Shown here one piece after another: positions 1 through 10,919 of a DNA stretch of 64,000 nt (positions are counted from its first letter, which is position 1; each line of letters opens with the position of its first letter). The notes beneath the pieces are model-generated. The model ran no database searches. It was not told where the DNA came from and was given only the letters and a program-made list of their open reading frames with translations. A program made the translations under genes and the position numbers. Source of the DNA: Phanerochaete sordida (lineage: Eukaryota; Basidiomycota; Agaricomycetes; Polyporales; Phanerochaetaceae). Where the stretch lies: assembly GCA_019973155.2 (NCBI GenBank), contig BPQB01000092.1, positions 60,165 through 124,164 of the forward strand, read 5' to 3'.

Positions 1-1140
1 ACGCCCCACGGCCAGCGGGAAGCTCGCTCGTCCTGCCCCCAGGTGGTCTCGCATCCTGATGCAAACGGTGTCAGAAAGTCTCGGTAAAAATCACAGAAAT
101 TCGTTGTGGGCGCGTGTTTATCCGTGTTATGGATGCTTTCTCACGCTTTGCTACTGCAGGTACATCCGCTGCAGTCTCGCGCAGCGCGGCCGAAAGGCGA
201 CGGTGAAGTCAGAGGCCTGAATTTAGAGCGAGAAAAAACTGAATATCAGAAGATCAAAGCCAGAGAAAGTAAACATGCCTCGGGCGACAGACCGTGCTCC
301 CGTATCCTGCCGAGTGCTTGCAAACCGCAGGTGCTGAGATGACTTGCAGACTGACAAACAGGGCATAGATCCCTGTGTGCTAGTCAGCTCGCCACCGCAG
401 GTCACGGGCGTCGGAAGAGAAGGCATCGCTAAGGTCGAACCGCCAGACTAGACCTTCCTTATTTGGGCAGCACATTGACACCACCGAATTTCGGGGTCCG
501 ACACGCCTTTCCAAGTACAACGCACAACCAGCTCGAGCAACGAGGCCTCGAATGCACGTTTCCTTCCACCGCACATACAGGGCGACGGAGCCTCAGAGTC
601 ACCGACGGGAGGAGCACTAACGGTCTTTCCTACTGCTGGTTTTGCGACTATTACAAGCTCTGGACCGTCATTACCGTTGGTCATTGCCGAGTGCTGTCGC
701 GGCTTGTCCGCAATTCTACCTCTTCCGACCACGTCCCTGGCTTCTCTTACGGTCCCGAGGAGCTGTCTGAACAAGGAGGCTTTATGTCTCAGTTGCAGAA
801 CCTTCAGTTGCGCGCGCTGATCGCAAGGAATCCGGGGCTGGGGCACGCTGCTCGCCAGCATCTCAGGGGCGACGTTCGCATCCCATGTCTTCGCAGGTAT
901 CAGTGATAGAACACACCCATGACCTCCAAAGCTGACGCTCGTTCGCTCAGCAGCTCTCAGACGAATCAGGTCAGGGGGGCTGACTCGACCGAGCGTGAGA
1001 ACCAGGCGAGTCGGGCGGGCCACCCGATTAGGCAAGTCCGTCGGGGCCGAGACCCACGACACCCTTTTGTTCTTGACGTTTCGCAGTGGGCCTCGGACTT
1101 CCTGACCAACTCTCGCCAATCTCTTAACCCTCCCGCGGCG
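1..1140. other. Upstream region of the Pol X gene; no firm gene
   Basis: I see no gene here that I can defend. A minus-strand frame stays open from 1149 to 448 (233 codons) and includes a heptad-like stretch (QLKVLQLRHKASLF, then RQLLGTVREARDVVGR) that could be an exon of a divergent gene running off the left edge. It has no recognised family and would overlap the Pol X start. The Pol X frame is also open upstream to an ATG at 919, so a longer N-terminus for that protein cannot be excluded. Confidence 0.3.
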
Positions 1141-4100
1141 ATGGATCACGACGCAATTTCAAAGTTCTTCACCGACCAAGACCGTCGAATGGGCATGCCC
1201 GACGAGACCGAGGCAGAGTTCCTCGCTCGTGTGGTAGACAGGAGTAACAGGTAGAAATCTATGCCATTCCGATGTTCCCTACACTAACTGATCCTCGAAT
1301 AGACTTTCTGAGGATGTTCTCTCCTCTGATGGAGCCACAGAACCCGGCAGTGATCATCGGGCGAAGACGCCACGGAACGCGACGAGCAATACATCGCGCC
1401 ACAGCATGCGTGTCGCACATGCGCCGGCCGCGTCTGCATCTCTCTCCGACGCGAGAAGCGAGGCGAATGACCAAGCCGTTTGTATGTCGACCCTAGAAGA
1501 CCTCACACACGGGTGCGTGCCGCAACATCGTTCTAGAACTGGCGCGCTAACGCGGGCTCTTGAGCAGTGGGAAGAGAAAGTCGTCTGACCAGCCATCAGG
1601 AGGGAGCGGGCCTCCAGGGAAGCGAAGACGTCAGGAGGACTCAACTGACCTGACCGCACCTTATCGCGGCATCGGTGCTTCGCCGCACAGCTCTGCGCAG
1701 ACCAGCACCGACGGTGCCTATCACACGTGCGTATTTGGGCAGCCCGCGGCCTATTGCTTACTCACTTCCGCCACGCACCGCAGCGTCGACCAGGGTCTCC
1801 GGCCAAGGAAGGACGGTGCGCCCCCAGAATGCGCAGGCGGCGGGAAAGCAGACGGATCTTCCATATCCGTCGATGGCAACACCGCGTCTCGCACGGGCTG
1901 CTCGCCTGCGATTCGACAATTCACATCAGGTCCGAGGGCAGCTGTCGGCCGCTCTGTTTCTCCCGCGAGCGCACCGCGGGCGCCTGGGCTGTCCCGGGAC
2001 GGTTCGCCCAGCAGCCCGCACGCGCTGCCCGCCCAGGTTCGCACCTACACCCAGGCTGCATCCCACGTCAGTGCGGGCGCAGACGACGAGCCCTCTGCCC
2101 ACACCTCGATCGGGACGACGTCCCGCGCGGACCAAGACGAGGCCTCGCCGTCATCGCCCTCGGCGGGGGCCACGCAGTCCGAGCGCGTGAACGGCCAGGC
2201 TGCCCGGCCGCATGGGAATGCCCCTACTCAAAATGAAAGCCCTGGATGCAGCGCTGCGGTCGCCGGCCCAGACTCACACAGTGTCACCACCCCCACACGT
2301 CCCCTGCCCCCTTCTGACCCGCCAGCACCGAACGCAAAGCCGCCTGGACGCCGCGATGCAAGCAGCCAGGGCGGGCCACCCGCGAAGGCGAAGAAATTGC
2401 CGAAGAAGGTGCAGCTGCAGATGACCCCCGCTGAGTACGCTGTATACATCGCCCAGGTCGGGAGTGTCAACGCGCGGAAAGGCAAGAAGAACACGACGTT
2501 TTTCAAGGGCATAAGAATCTTCTACATCGGCCTGGATGTCGACAAGGTCATTGAGAGGACATGGATCAAGATGCAGCGGGTATGTTCCAGCTTGCTTCCG
2601 CTTCACCGGATGCTCATTACCGTAACGACAGCTCGTCCAGTTCGGCGCGACCCTCATTCCGACGTACGACCCGTTCCAGATCGACGTCATCATGACCCAG
2701 CCAAAGCTCACCGAAGAGGACTTCTGTGCCAAACTGGGAATCGCAAGCCTTGAAGAGGTTCCGGCACATATCCCGATCCTGGCGACGTCGTGGATGACGT
2801 CTGGCGAGGACAAAGGCCGCCTCGACCTCTGGGAACATCACCCGAGCTACAAGAGCCACGTCGTGAAGCAACCAGACGCCCCGGAAAAGGGCAAGACACG
2901 CACCATCCCGCCCAACCCACCCAAGGCCAGCACGACCAAGCCGTCTACCAAGGACGCCGCCCAGGCGAAGCCCGCGCCAAGGTCGACGCCGAAGGTTCAG
3001 GCGCAGCAGGCGATAGACTCGAACGAAAGCGACTTCGAAGAGGAAGGGCGGGGCCAGACGTGCGTACACGGCACCATCGCGTAATGCTTACTTTTCTGAC
3101 CGTGCTTCCTAGTTCTCCCGCGAACCCTCGCTGCGCTGGCGGCAGCTCTGCGGTGACTCGAGGCACGCCTGCAGCGCAGACGGGCGATGGAGGGCCTGGA
3201 GCCATGGGCGCTGGGGTCGACACGGGCTCCTCGGGCGCGGGCGCAGCTGACCCGCTCGCAGAGTTCTACGCCGCGGCGCGGGCCGAGCACGAAGAAGCAG
3301 TGCGTTCTAGCCCAGGATCGCCTGGGATTGCCACTCACGAGAAGCGTCCGGTCTAGCTCGAGGGATACATGGAAGAGGTGCCGCGTTCGGTGAGTGTATT
3401 GACGTTTGGGGCATGGCGTTTGCTGACAAGGTTGTTTGTATAGCGATTCATCTGCGATAATCCCGAGCCGTATCACGCCCCGTGGGGCAAGCCTCCGAAC
3501 CAAGATATCATAGACATCGTGCGTCTGGTGCCCTTTATTTCGTGTTCTTGCTCGCTCATCTTGCTATCTCCCACCTATGGTTCTGCCTGGTAGTTTTCAC
3601 AGCTTGCAGAGATATACCGGATCAGAAGAGCACAGGACGACGAGTGGAGGGAGCTCACGTACCGGAGAGGTATGTCGGCTTGTGGAGTTCGTACTTGCCC
3701 TCCTGACGACCTATAACAGTCGTCAGAGCTCTTGAGAAGTATCCCAAACGGATCGAAACATACGACGAGCTCAAGAATATCGATGGCGCGGGAGAAAAGA
3801 CCAGAGACAAGGTACCGCGCTTCGTGCTCTGAGCTTGTTCTTGCCGCAACTCATTCTGCAACAGATGATGGAGATCATCAAGACAGGAAGGCTGCGTCGT
3901 CTGCAGTTTGAGATGACTGCCGAGCTGTCAGTCATGAAGCTCTTCCAGGGCATCCACGACGTCGGCCACATCACCGCGTTGAAATGGCACTCAGCAGGAT
4001 GCCGGACACTGGACGACCTCCGGCAGCGGAAGAACGGCATCAAGCTCACAGACAACCAGGAGCTTGGCCTCAAGTACTACGATGGTGCGTCTGGCAGCCG

Positions 4101-5002
4101 ACACGCGACTCAGACCTGGCTGATGGGCCTTCCAGATCTCAATTCTCGCATCCCACGCCAAGAGGCTGCCGAGATATTCGAGAAGATCAAGGACATCGGT
4201 GCGCTTCTGTGGACCCCTCTTCCCCCTCCCCACAAACTCACGCATGTCTGAAGCGTACGGCATCGACAAGAAGCTCGAGCTGCAGCTCGTGGGCAGCTAC
4301 CGCAGGTCCGTCCTGACCACCCTGGCTCTCCATCCTCCTGCTCATTTTCTCTCAGGGGCAAGGCCGACGTCGGCGACATCGACATCCTCATCACGCGCCC
4401 CACTGACGACAGGCGCACGCACCGCGGCCTCGTCCAGCGACTCGTGAACCTCTGCCAGATGCACGGCGTCATCGTCGACCACCTCGACATCCCGTACAAC
4501 TGGTGGGCCCAGGACCTCAGCTACCACGGGCTCTGCCAGCTGCACGAGGGCAGCCCCGTCCGGCGTCTGGGTACGCCGAGGCACTCCCTCCATTTTGACG
4601 TGTACTCATTGTGGTGTCAGATTTTTTGGCGACGCCCTATGCGTCCCGCGGAGCGGCGCTGCTGTACTTCACGGGCGACGATATCGTCAGCATTTTTGGT
4701 CCTTTAGCGCATTTCTCTTCGTCTGACGCGGTAGCATACAGTTCAATCGCTCAATGCGCGGGAAGGCGAAGTCGATGGGTGGTTTGCTGAACCAGCGGGG
4801 TTTGTACGATAAGGTCGTCCGAAGCCCGGAAAACCCTGCGGTGATTCTCAACGAAGGTGCGCCTTCTCTACCTCTTCATTGATGCGATACCGATGCCCGT
4901 GGCGCATATTTAGGAATCCTCGTCGCCTCGGAGACTGAAGAAGAAATCTTCAAGAAACTCGGCGTTCCCTGGCAAGAGCCGCACGAGCGTGTGCGGGGAT
5001 AA
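1141..5002 (+). CDS. Family X DNA polymerase (Pol lambda/Pol4-like, BRCT plus Pol X core)
   Basis: Template-directed gap-filling polymerase expected to act in the nucleus in base-excision repair and non-homologous end joining. Roughly 1,000 residues from many exons; the first junctions read cleanly (1141-1250, 1303-1512, 1568-2579, 2632-3059, 3113-3299). Order seen: a Ser/Pro-rich low-complexity region; a BRCT-like module (FFKGIRIFYIGL, then LVQFGATLIPTYD); an acidic linker; the 8-kDa/HhH region (VVRALEKYPKRIETYDELKN, then GAGEK); fingers; the palm with VGSYRRGKADVGDIDILIT, which supplies the DxD metal ligands; RRLDFLATPY, the third Asp; and YFTG followed by FNRSMRGKAKSMG, close to Pol lambda/beta. 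The C-terminus is VPWQEPHERVRG. The ATG at 1141 gives a frame that continues across the first introns; an in-frame ATG at 919 is the alternative. Lambda versus mu/beta assignment is inferred from BRCT plus YFTG. Confidence 0.9.
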
Positions 5003-5201
5003 ACAGTCAGCTGTGTACTACCACGTCATACCCCGCATTTCCTTCATACCCACTATATCACTGTACTTGTCACTGCCTTCTGTAGATTCAGCACTGTATT
5101 GATGACCGCCAAATACGAGTAGCATTAGCATGTTTTCCATTACAGTGTACAGTACCAATATATCCATAATATCCCCGATTCTCAAGAGAGAACTGTCCGC
5201 C

Positions 5202-7466
5202 CTATTCTTCTGCTGCCGCACTGCTCGGACCTCCAGAAATCTGCGCAATGAGGGCATCAACGCCAAGCTCGTGCTCGATCTGCAGGCGGCATAGGTCAGT
5301 GGTACTCAGTGCATCTGCCAGCCACGACGTACCTCGTGCTTCAGCCGCACGTCCTCGACGCCCGCGTTCGACCCGAAGACGGCGTCCATCTCCTCGAGCG
5401 AAACGTTACCGGTTTCGGGGACGACGTACGTCGACCAGAGGTAGCCCGCGAAGCAGGCGACGCCGAAGATCATGAAGGTGCCCCTGCGCAGCGCGAAGTC
5501 AGCAGCACCCAGGCGCCTTGGCACGCGCGAACGCACTTGGCAGAGAGCTCCAGCAGCGCGGGCGTGACGAGCCCGATGAGGACTGGCAAGGGTGTCAGAC
5601 GATGCATGGAGCGGAGGAGGGTGAACGCACAGTTGTTCAGCCAGTTCGACGCGGTCGAGAGCGCGACGCCCTTGCTGCGCATCGAGAGCGGGAACACCTC
5701 GCTCGGCAGGATCCACCCGATGGGGCCGTACGACATGCCATACGCGGCGGTGTAGAGGTACACGCAGCTGGCGCAGCCGGGGGCGGGTCAGCAGAGGTCG
5801 AGAGATATGTGGGGCGACGCACCCGACGGCTACCCAGGCGGCGCCGACGTTGGACGACCAGTCCGACGCGTAGGTGCTGATCTATGTGAGGGTGAGCAGC
5901 GGCCAGAGAGCGATGAGCTGTGGGGCATACCAGGAGGGCGATTAAGACGTGCGAGAATGCCATGACGATGCTGCCCCCTAGCGGAACGTTAGCCGTTGCC
6001 GTCGCAAAATTGAGCTTCGCATACATCGTAATAGGGGCCTGCGTCCTGGAAGAGAGTAAGCAAAGCGATCGTAGAGATGGGCTGGATGTCAAAGACGCGC
6101 CTAGTCGGTCGATGAAGATAATGACAGGGAGCACGGACAACGCTTGGACGATACCGACGCCGCCAGCGACGAGCAGTGTCACCAAATCGCCTTTCAGTCC
6201 GATAGATACCAACAGCGTTGGTCCATAGTACAGCAAGGCGTTGATGCCGGACCACTCTGCCCAGCAACATTCGGTGAGGGAGAGGACCCGGCAGAGCAAG
6301 GGGCAGCTCACGTTGAAACACCATCATCATAACGCCTATGGACGTGCGCTTCCTGTATGTCTTGTTGAAGAGGCGGCCCCAGATGCGTAGCTCCGAGCGG
6401 ACGGTGGATGAGAGGCCTCTCTGCTTGGGCGACAGAGACTTGGCGTGAGCTGTCATGAGGACTTCCGTGCGCATCTCCAGCAGCTCGAGCTATTCGTCGC
6501 TACATAAGCCTATAGGTGCAATGCTTTGGAACAGACCGACGCGCCTGAACCAGGATGTCCTCGTCGCCGCGCAGTGTTCTCAGGACAGTCGCAGCTTCGT
6601 CGTAGTGCTCCTGGGCAACGAGAAGCCGAGGCGAGGGCGGGAGAATACGCCTGAACATGGCTCCGACCAGGAGCACAGTTGCGGGGAAGAGCTGGATGAG
6701 GAGTGGGAGGCGCCACGACCAGGACGAAGGTACTGCAGGAGACAGGTGAGCACCGACTCGGGCATAATACCTGGCATGTGTGACATACTACTGCGCGTCA
6801 GGAAGCCTGTCCAGAACCCGACGACTGCCCCAACTACGATTGAGAGCTGCTCAAGTGCCATTAGAGAGCCCCGGACCTCTGGCGGGCTGATCTCTGCCAT
6901 GTACAAAGGAGTGAGGGTGCTGGAGGGTCGGGTCAGTGTCGGACAACGCGCTGCGAGACGTCCGCAGTCACCTGAGCGCACCGACGCCGAGCCCACCGAT
7001 AGCGCGTCCGACAATTAGATGTGGTAGTGCTTGTGCTGCGAATTGTAGGGTCGAGCCTATGCAAAACACGACTGCCCGCGTGGACGTCGGTGTCAGTGGT
7101 CTCGCGGCATGGAGGGGTGGACGAACGGCATGCAGTGACGATGGCTGTTCGTCTCGAGACGAGGTCTGCAAAGAGCCCTGCAGACAGTGCGCCGACGAGG
7201 GATCCTAGCTCAAGCATGGCCGCTGCACTCATTCAGGCCCACGGACATCGACGAAAGTTGGCAGCGGGGACGTACTCATGAGCCCCTTCTCCCAAGGTCC
7301 AACCGGCCAGCGCGCAAGAAACTCCTTCATTACTAGTATATTCGCTATTACACCTTGGTCGTACCCGAACAAGAGGCCGCCGAGGGACGCGAAGACGGCG
7401 GCGCGCAGCGCGAAGGAGTTGTGGAACAATCCGGCGAGTCCGCTCGGTCCATACGCGTATGTGTAG
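5202..7466 (-). CDS. MFS sugar porter (SP family), 5' exon unresolved
   Basis: Plasma-membrane proton-coupled sugar transporter by family. Minus-strand exons give the first helix and motif GGLLFGYDQGV, the loop GLFADLVSRR, YMAEISPPEVRG after helix 4, an atypical PPSPRLLVAQEHYDEAA where PESPRWL is usual, the central NALLYYGPTLL block, and GMSYGPIGWILPSEVFPLSM, the hallmark before helix 11. These are followed by YLWSTYVVPETGNVSLEEMD. The C-terminus is IAQISGGPSSAAAEE and the TAG is at 5202-5204. About 12 helices fit. The frame upstream of GPSGLAGLFHNS stays open with no good ATG. A splice acceptor at 7467 (TAG on the minus strand) suggests a short first exon further right that I could not locate. 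Substrate cannot be told from sequence; basidiomycete relatives carry hexoses, pentoses or disaccharides. Confidence 0.85.
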
Positions 7467-8126
7467 CTACGCCCGTCTTCCGCTAACTTCAGATAGCCCC
7501 CATGTGCTGTCTTGTATATTATCTCGCGTTCGGATTTGGATGAGAGTAGAGTAGTAGTGGGGGTGGGGGTCGAGGGCCGGTCATGGTCCGCAGACTCGGA
7601 GGGTAATGCTACATAGCCAGTACCACTCTGTGAGTCGTTTGTGAGCTCGATTCAACATAGAATGGAGATAGCATACCATCTATTATTCCAAATATCCAGA
7701 TATTAGGAGATATGTTAGAGAGAAAGAAAGATAGGGCTGAGGACAGTGGAGGCGGAGGGGAAGCTGAAGGCGATACCCCGGCGCTCCGGAGCTCTGGTGC
7801 CATCGCCGCCAAACATTCAGAAATGGAAATAGGCGGGATTCAAGGCGTCAACTCCGCTCTCGCTGCAACGGAGCACCCACCTGAGTTTGCCTCGGCGGAT
7901 GACCAGAGACAGAAAAAGCCTTCAGTGGATATAGTTCATACAAGTCATCGCCACGTTGCCAGTGCAAATTGTGTTGCTCAAGTCTCTGGGGTGGGGAAAT
8001 GGCCTACAGTTATCTGCGATAGGTTCATAGTAACACGTATATTAGCAACAGGGCCGACAAGCCTACGACGAACATAGAGACTAAAGCAAGATGCTGCATA
8101 CGTCAAGTACATTGGTCACTATGCGC
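7467..8126. other. Intergenic region between sugar porter and kinase
   Basis: It holds the unresolved 5' end and promoter of the sugar porter (minus strand) and the 3' flank of the kinase. A short minus-strand frame at 7812-7609 is not supported by any family signal. I see nothing else. Confidence 0.4.
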
Positions 8127-8177
8127 TCAAGCAGCGTCCTGGAACCAGGGGTCCTTTAGAAGTTCTTCTGCACTTCG
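8127..8177 (-). pseudogene. Orphaned C-terminal tail of the neighbouring protein kinase
   Basis: Read on the minus strand from 8174, this fragment encodes SAEELLKDPWFQDAA followed by TGA (8127-8129). That is the standard end of a protein kinase domain (subdomain XI, x-A-E-E-L-L-x-x-P-W-F). It lies directly beyond the far inverted repeat of the transposon that interrupts the kinase after ...LDPERRPT. Joining the two flanks at the CG dinucleotides on either side (CCA ACG, then CGA AGT GCA GAA) puts tail and body in one frame, with one extra residue compared with typical kinases. It is now separated by 1,058 bp and is probably not translated. Confidence 0.8.
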
Positions 8178-8194
8178 TCAGGAAAACCTGGGCT
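8178..8194 (+). repeat. Left terminal inverted repeat
   Basis: TCAGGAAAACCTGGGCT, an exact inverted match to 9219-9235. Confidence 0.9.
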
Positions 8195-8854
8195 GGGTTA
8201 TACTTGATTACGGACATTATGGCCATTATAATCGTGCAGGATCCTGCCTATAAGGCTGTATATCTGCCAATAATCGTGACCACAGTGGTTATATTGGGAC
8301 CTGAAACGATTATGCATGATTATGAAGGCCGCTGAAGTGATTATGGACGATTATATGAGCTCTGGATGTGATAATGCGCAGACATGAGTGCTCAGACCTG
8401 TTTCAACACTGATTATGAGTGTTCAAAGCACACACGAGATGTTATAATCACGCATAGGTGCTCATAAAACCTCGTGATCTCGATATAACCATCCATATTG
8501 TGGGTCTGGCCCCATACCAAGGGGCTTGCTTCTATTGGACCTCGGACAGCATTATGCCGTTCATCCATGGCATCTATACATTTGGTGTACCACACTGCAG
8601 CTCCGCCTCTGGCCTAACATACCCTCACATGCTAAGCCCACTTTGCGCCCACCTTGCTAGCTATCAGCCGCCACTGCTAGCTCACTCAAGTCACCACTTC
8701 TTTTGATAAATCTCGCCAATGTGCTAGGCCTCCTCCGAAGAGACCTAGAACATCAGCAGACTTAATACTACTACAAGGAGTGCGCCGGTCCCAGTGTGCG
8801 CGGGAAGCGTTGACAGACGTGGGCATATGTATTCATTGATTCCGTGAGGAGTAT

Positions 8855-9030
8855 TGGACAGATGGCGGAGTGGTAAGAACGTATCGTTGGCAATGCCGGA
8901 GGCTCGTGGTTCGACCCCCGGTGGCGGCAACGTTGCAGGACGGACGGCAGCAATGTTCGGTGCTGGCACGACAGGTGTTGACAGCCCATGATATGGGGGT
9001 GTTGGAACACTGTTTTTGTACCTTTTTTGC
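8855..9030 (+). mobile_element. tRNA-derived SINE-like insert
   Basis: It carries an internal RNA polymerase III promoter: box A TGGCGGAGTGG at 8863-8873 fits TRGYNNANNNG exactly, and box B GGTTCGACCCC at 8908-8918 fits GGTTCGANNCC exactly, 34 nt apart as in a tRNA. The acceptor and T stems do not pair properly (only the inner T-stem pairs hold), so it is not a functional tRNA. A tRNA-unrelated body follows, with T-runs near 9011-9030 that could terminate Pol III. The box A type resembles Leu/Ser class tRNAs. The ends are estimates because I found no convincing target-site duplication. Confidence 0.5.
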
Positions 9031-9199
9031 CCAGGCACGGTTATCATCGTGCATAATCACGTTGACGTGATTATAATCGCCCTGGGTATGCTTATAAGTG
9101 CCCGGGTCATGATTATGCACACTCAGGGAAAGTCTGTCGAAGTTATGATAGGTTATAATCCCCCCTAGTGCTTATGGACATTATGGACCTTATAACTGC

Positions 9200-10919
9200 T
9201 TACAGGTAGTTATAATCTAGCCCAGGTTTTCCTGACGTTGGACGGCGCTCGGGATCCAAGCGAAAACACTGCTCCAAAAAATAAGCAGTGGGCATTATGT
9301 CGTCAAGACTCTCGAGAGGGGCTCTGTCCATGAACACACAGATGAATGACAGAGGCTGAGGGGTGAGGATATGCCGGTACATCTGAAATCTGCCTGCAAT
9401 AGTGAAGGGTGAGGAAGTGTTAGAGCCATGGTATGCATTCGTGAGTCGTACCGTCATCATCAAACCACGTCCTTGCGTGCTCGCTTGCGGCGAGCTGTTC
9501 TCGAGAAAAGGTCTCAGCCGCGAAGCACATCATCTGGTGTAACATAATCCCCTTTTGGACTTGAACGCCAGCGGATGCTGCCCTTTCATCGGGCCAGAAC
9601 AAGGGCTCTCCCGTCAAGAGTTCATATGCCTGCATGCCGCTTGCGATTGAGATATTGCGCATGATCAGACGATAATTAGGTCATACCATGCACCCGAAAG
9701 ACCATATATCCATCTTCTCATCACAGTACGCGCCTAGAATGACCTCGGGAGCTTGATAGTAGAACGAACAACTGCTCCTCGATTCGCTCGGGTCTTTGGT
9801 GAGCGTGAGCGCTAAAGCCACCTTCAGTACGTCGCCGAAAATGAGCATACGTGATAACATACCGCCTCCATAGTCAGCAAGCACAAACGTACGGTCCATG
9901 ACTTCGTCAAGAGATGCTGGCAGCGGGAGCGGTTGGGAGACCGAGCTTTGCACGGTGCAGTAGTCCGATTGCTCAGGCGGGTTGAATCTCGGGGGATCGG
10001 CCGTGATCCAATCGGTGATATTGCGTGTGGTGAAGCCTTTGGGGACGGAGAACAGCACATTGCTAGGGCGAATGTCGCCGTGGACGACAAAACAGCGATG
10101 AGTGTGTGCGATGCCGCGGAGCACATGCAGCAGGATGCGCTTCGCTAGCTTCTTGGGCAATCGTCGAGGGTCGTCGTCCTTTGCGAGCGAGGGTTTGGCT
10201 GGCGGCAGATGTCGTAGGGACTCGACGCTTCCTCCGTAAAGGTCAGTGGTGAAGTACGCGTGGTCGCCGTCGTTGTCGTATTTTCCCTGTATTAGAGATA
10301 TGTTGCGAACCGGTAGCGCGTACTCCGCGAAAGGCGACGAAATTTGCCTGAGCCTGTCTACGGCAAGTACCTCCTTATACCGATCTAGTCTGTGCATCGC
10401 AGTTGCGTATCCCGTCAGTATCTTCATTGCGACGTAGCGCAGCTCAGGTTGTCTGTCTGTTTATCAGCAAATAAGCTCATCTCGCCATGCAGCGCCTGCT
10501 CACTTCGTGCGGGCAAGCCAAACGCTACTGTCTCTACCCCATCCAAGCTTGCGAACGATTTCATAGGACTGTGTCCCCGACTCGTCTGGACAGGTGAAAG
10601 TTGACCCGATGTTGTACCGGAACCAGCCTGCGCCTCCGCCATACCACAGGCCCAGGGGCTCCTCGACAAAGCTGAATCCAGTGTATTCTACCCCAAGCCC
10701 GTTGCGGAAGGGACGAGCTCGCTGCGCTCTGTCTTGGGGATCCAGTGCGTGCGCGGCTTCTCTCGCGGTCGCCCGCTCATTGCCCGTGGAAGGATCTGGG
10801 ATTCCGTCTTTGGCTGACGCGTAGCCTCGCGCTATGAGACCGGGAGCTTTGAAACGGTGTTCAGGGCGAGACCTGGGGAGCGGGAATCGTCGCCCTAGGG
10901 CCCCAAGTCTCAGATGCAT
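9200..10919 (-). CDS. SRPK-like protein kinase truncated by a transposon
   Basis: Ser/Thr kinase of the fungal SRPK-like expansion. Exon 1 (from 10919) has a leader and the glycine loop LGWGRDSSVWLA. The next exon has the subdomain II Lys (VAMKIL), the catalytic loop VVHGDIRPSNVLF (Gly replaces the usual Arg of HRD), DYGG in place of DFG, and QAPEVILG followed by MDIWSFGCM. Then come YELLTGEPLFWP and AYFLEQCFRLDPERRPT. At that point the frame enters the inverted repeat of the 8178-9235 transposon and stops at 9200-9202, adding about 10 transposon-encoded residues. The true tail (AEELLKDPWF...) lies stranded at 8127-8174. The loss affects only the end of the last helix, so residual activity is possible but unproven. 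The ATG at 10919 is the first in frame with the N-terminal exon. Confidence 0.8.
9219..9235 (-). repeat. Right terminal inverted repeat
   Basis: AGCCCAGGTTTTCCTGA, the exact complement of 8178-8194. On the minus strand it is read through by the kinase frame and supplies the final residues GKPGLDYNYL and the TAA stop. Confidence 0.9.

Larger units (their letters stand above)
8178..9235. mobile_element. Non-autonomous TIR DNA transposon (1,058 bp) inserted in the kinase gene
   Basis: Perfect 17 bp terminal inverted repeats, TCAGGAAAACCTGGGCT at 8178-8194 and its complement at 9219-9235, are extended to 19 bp by CG on each side. The interior has no transposase frame. It is AT-rich against GC-rich surroundings and is crowded with copies of TTATAATC / GATTATG in both orientations near both ends, as expected of subterminal transposase-binding repeats. 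A tRNA-like SINE sits inside. The insertion point lies within a kinase reading frame, which fixes the ends almost to the base. The only direct flanking duplication visible is the 2 bp CG; no 8 bp duplication is apparent. Superfamily is undecided; long subterminal repeat fields of this kind occur in several fungal cut-and-paste groups. Confidence 0.85.

Noticed and set aside
448..1149. A 233-codon minus-strand frame at the left edge.
   Set aside because: It may be an exon, but there is no family match, no convincing start and it overlaps the Pol X start; kept only as a note.
8830..9050. A functional tRNA gene.
   Set aside because: Boxes A and B are perfect but the acceptor and T stems do not pair; a SINE head is more likely.
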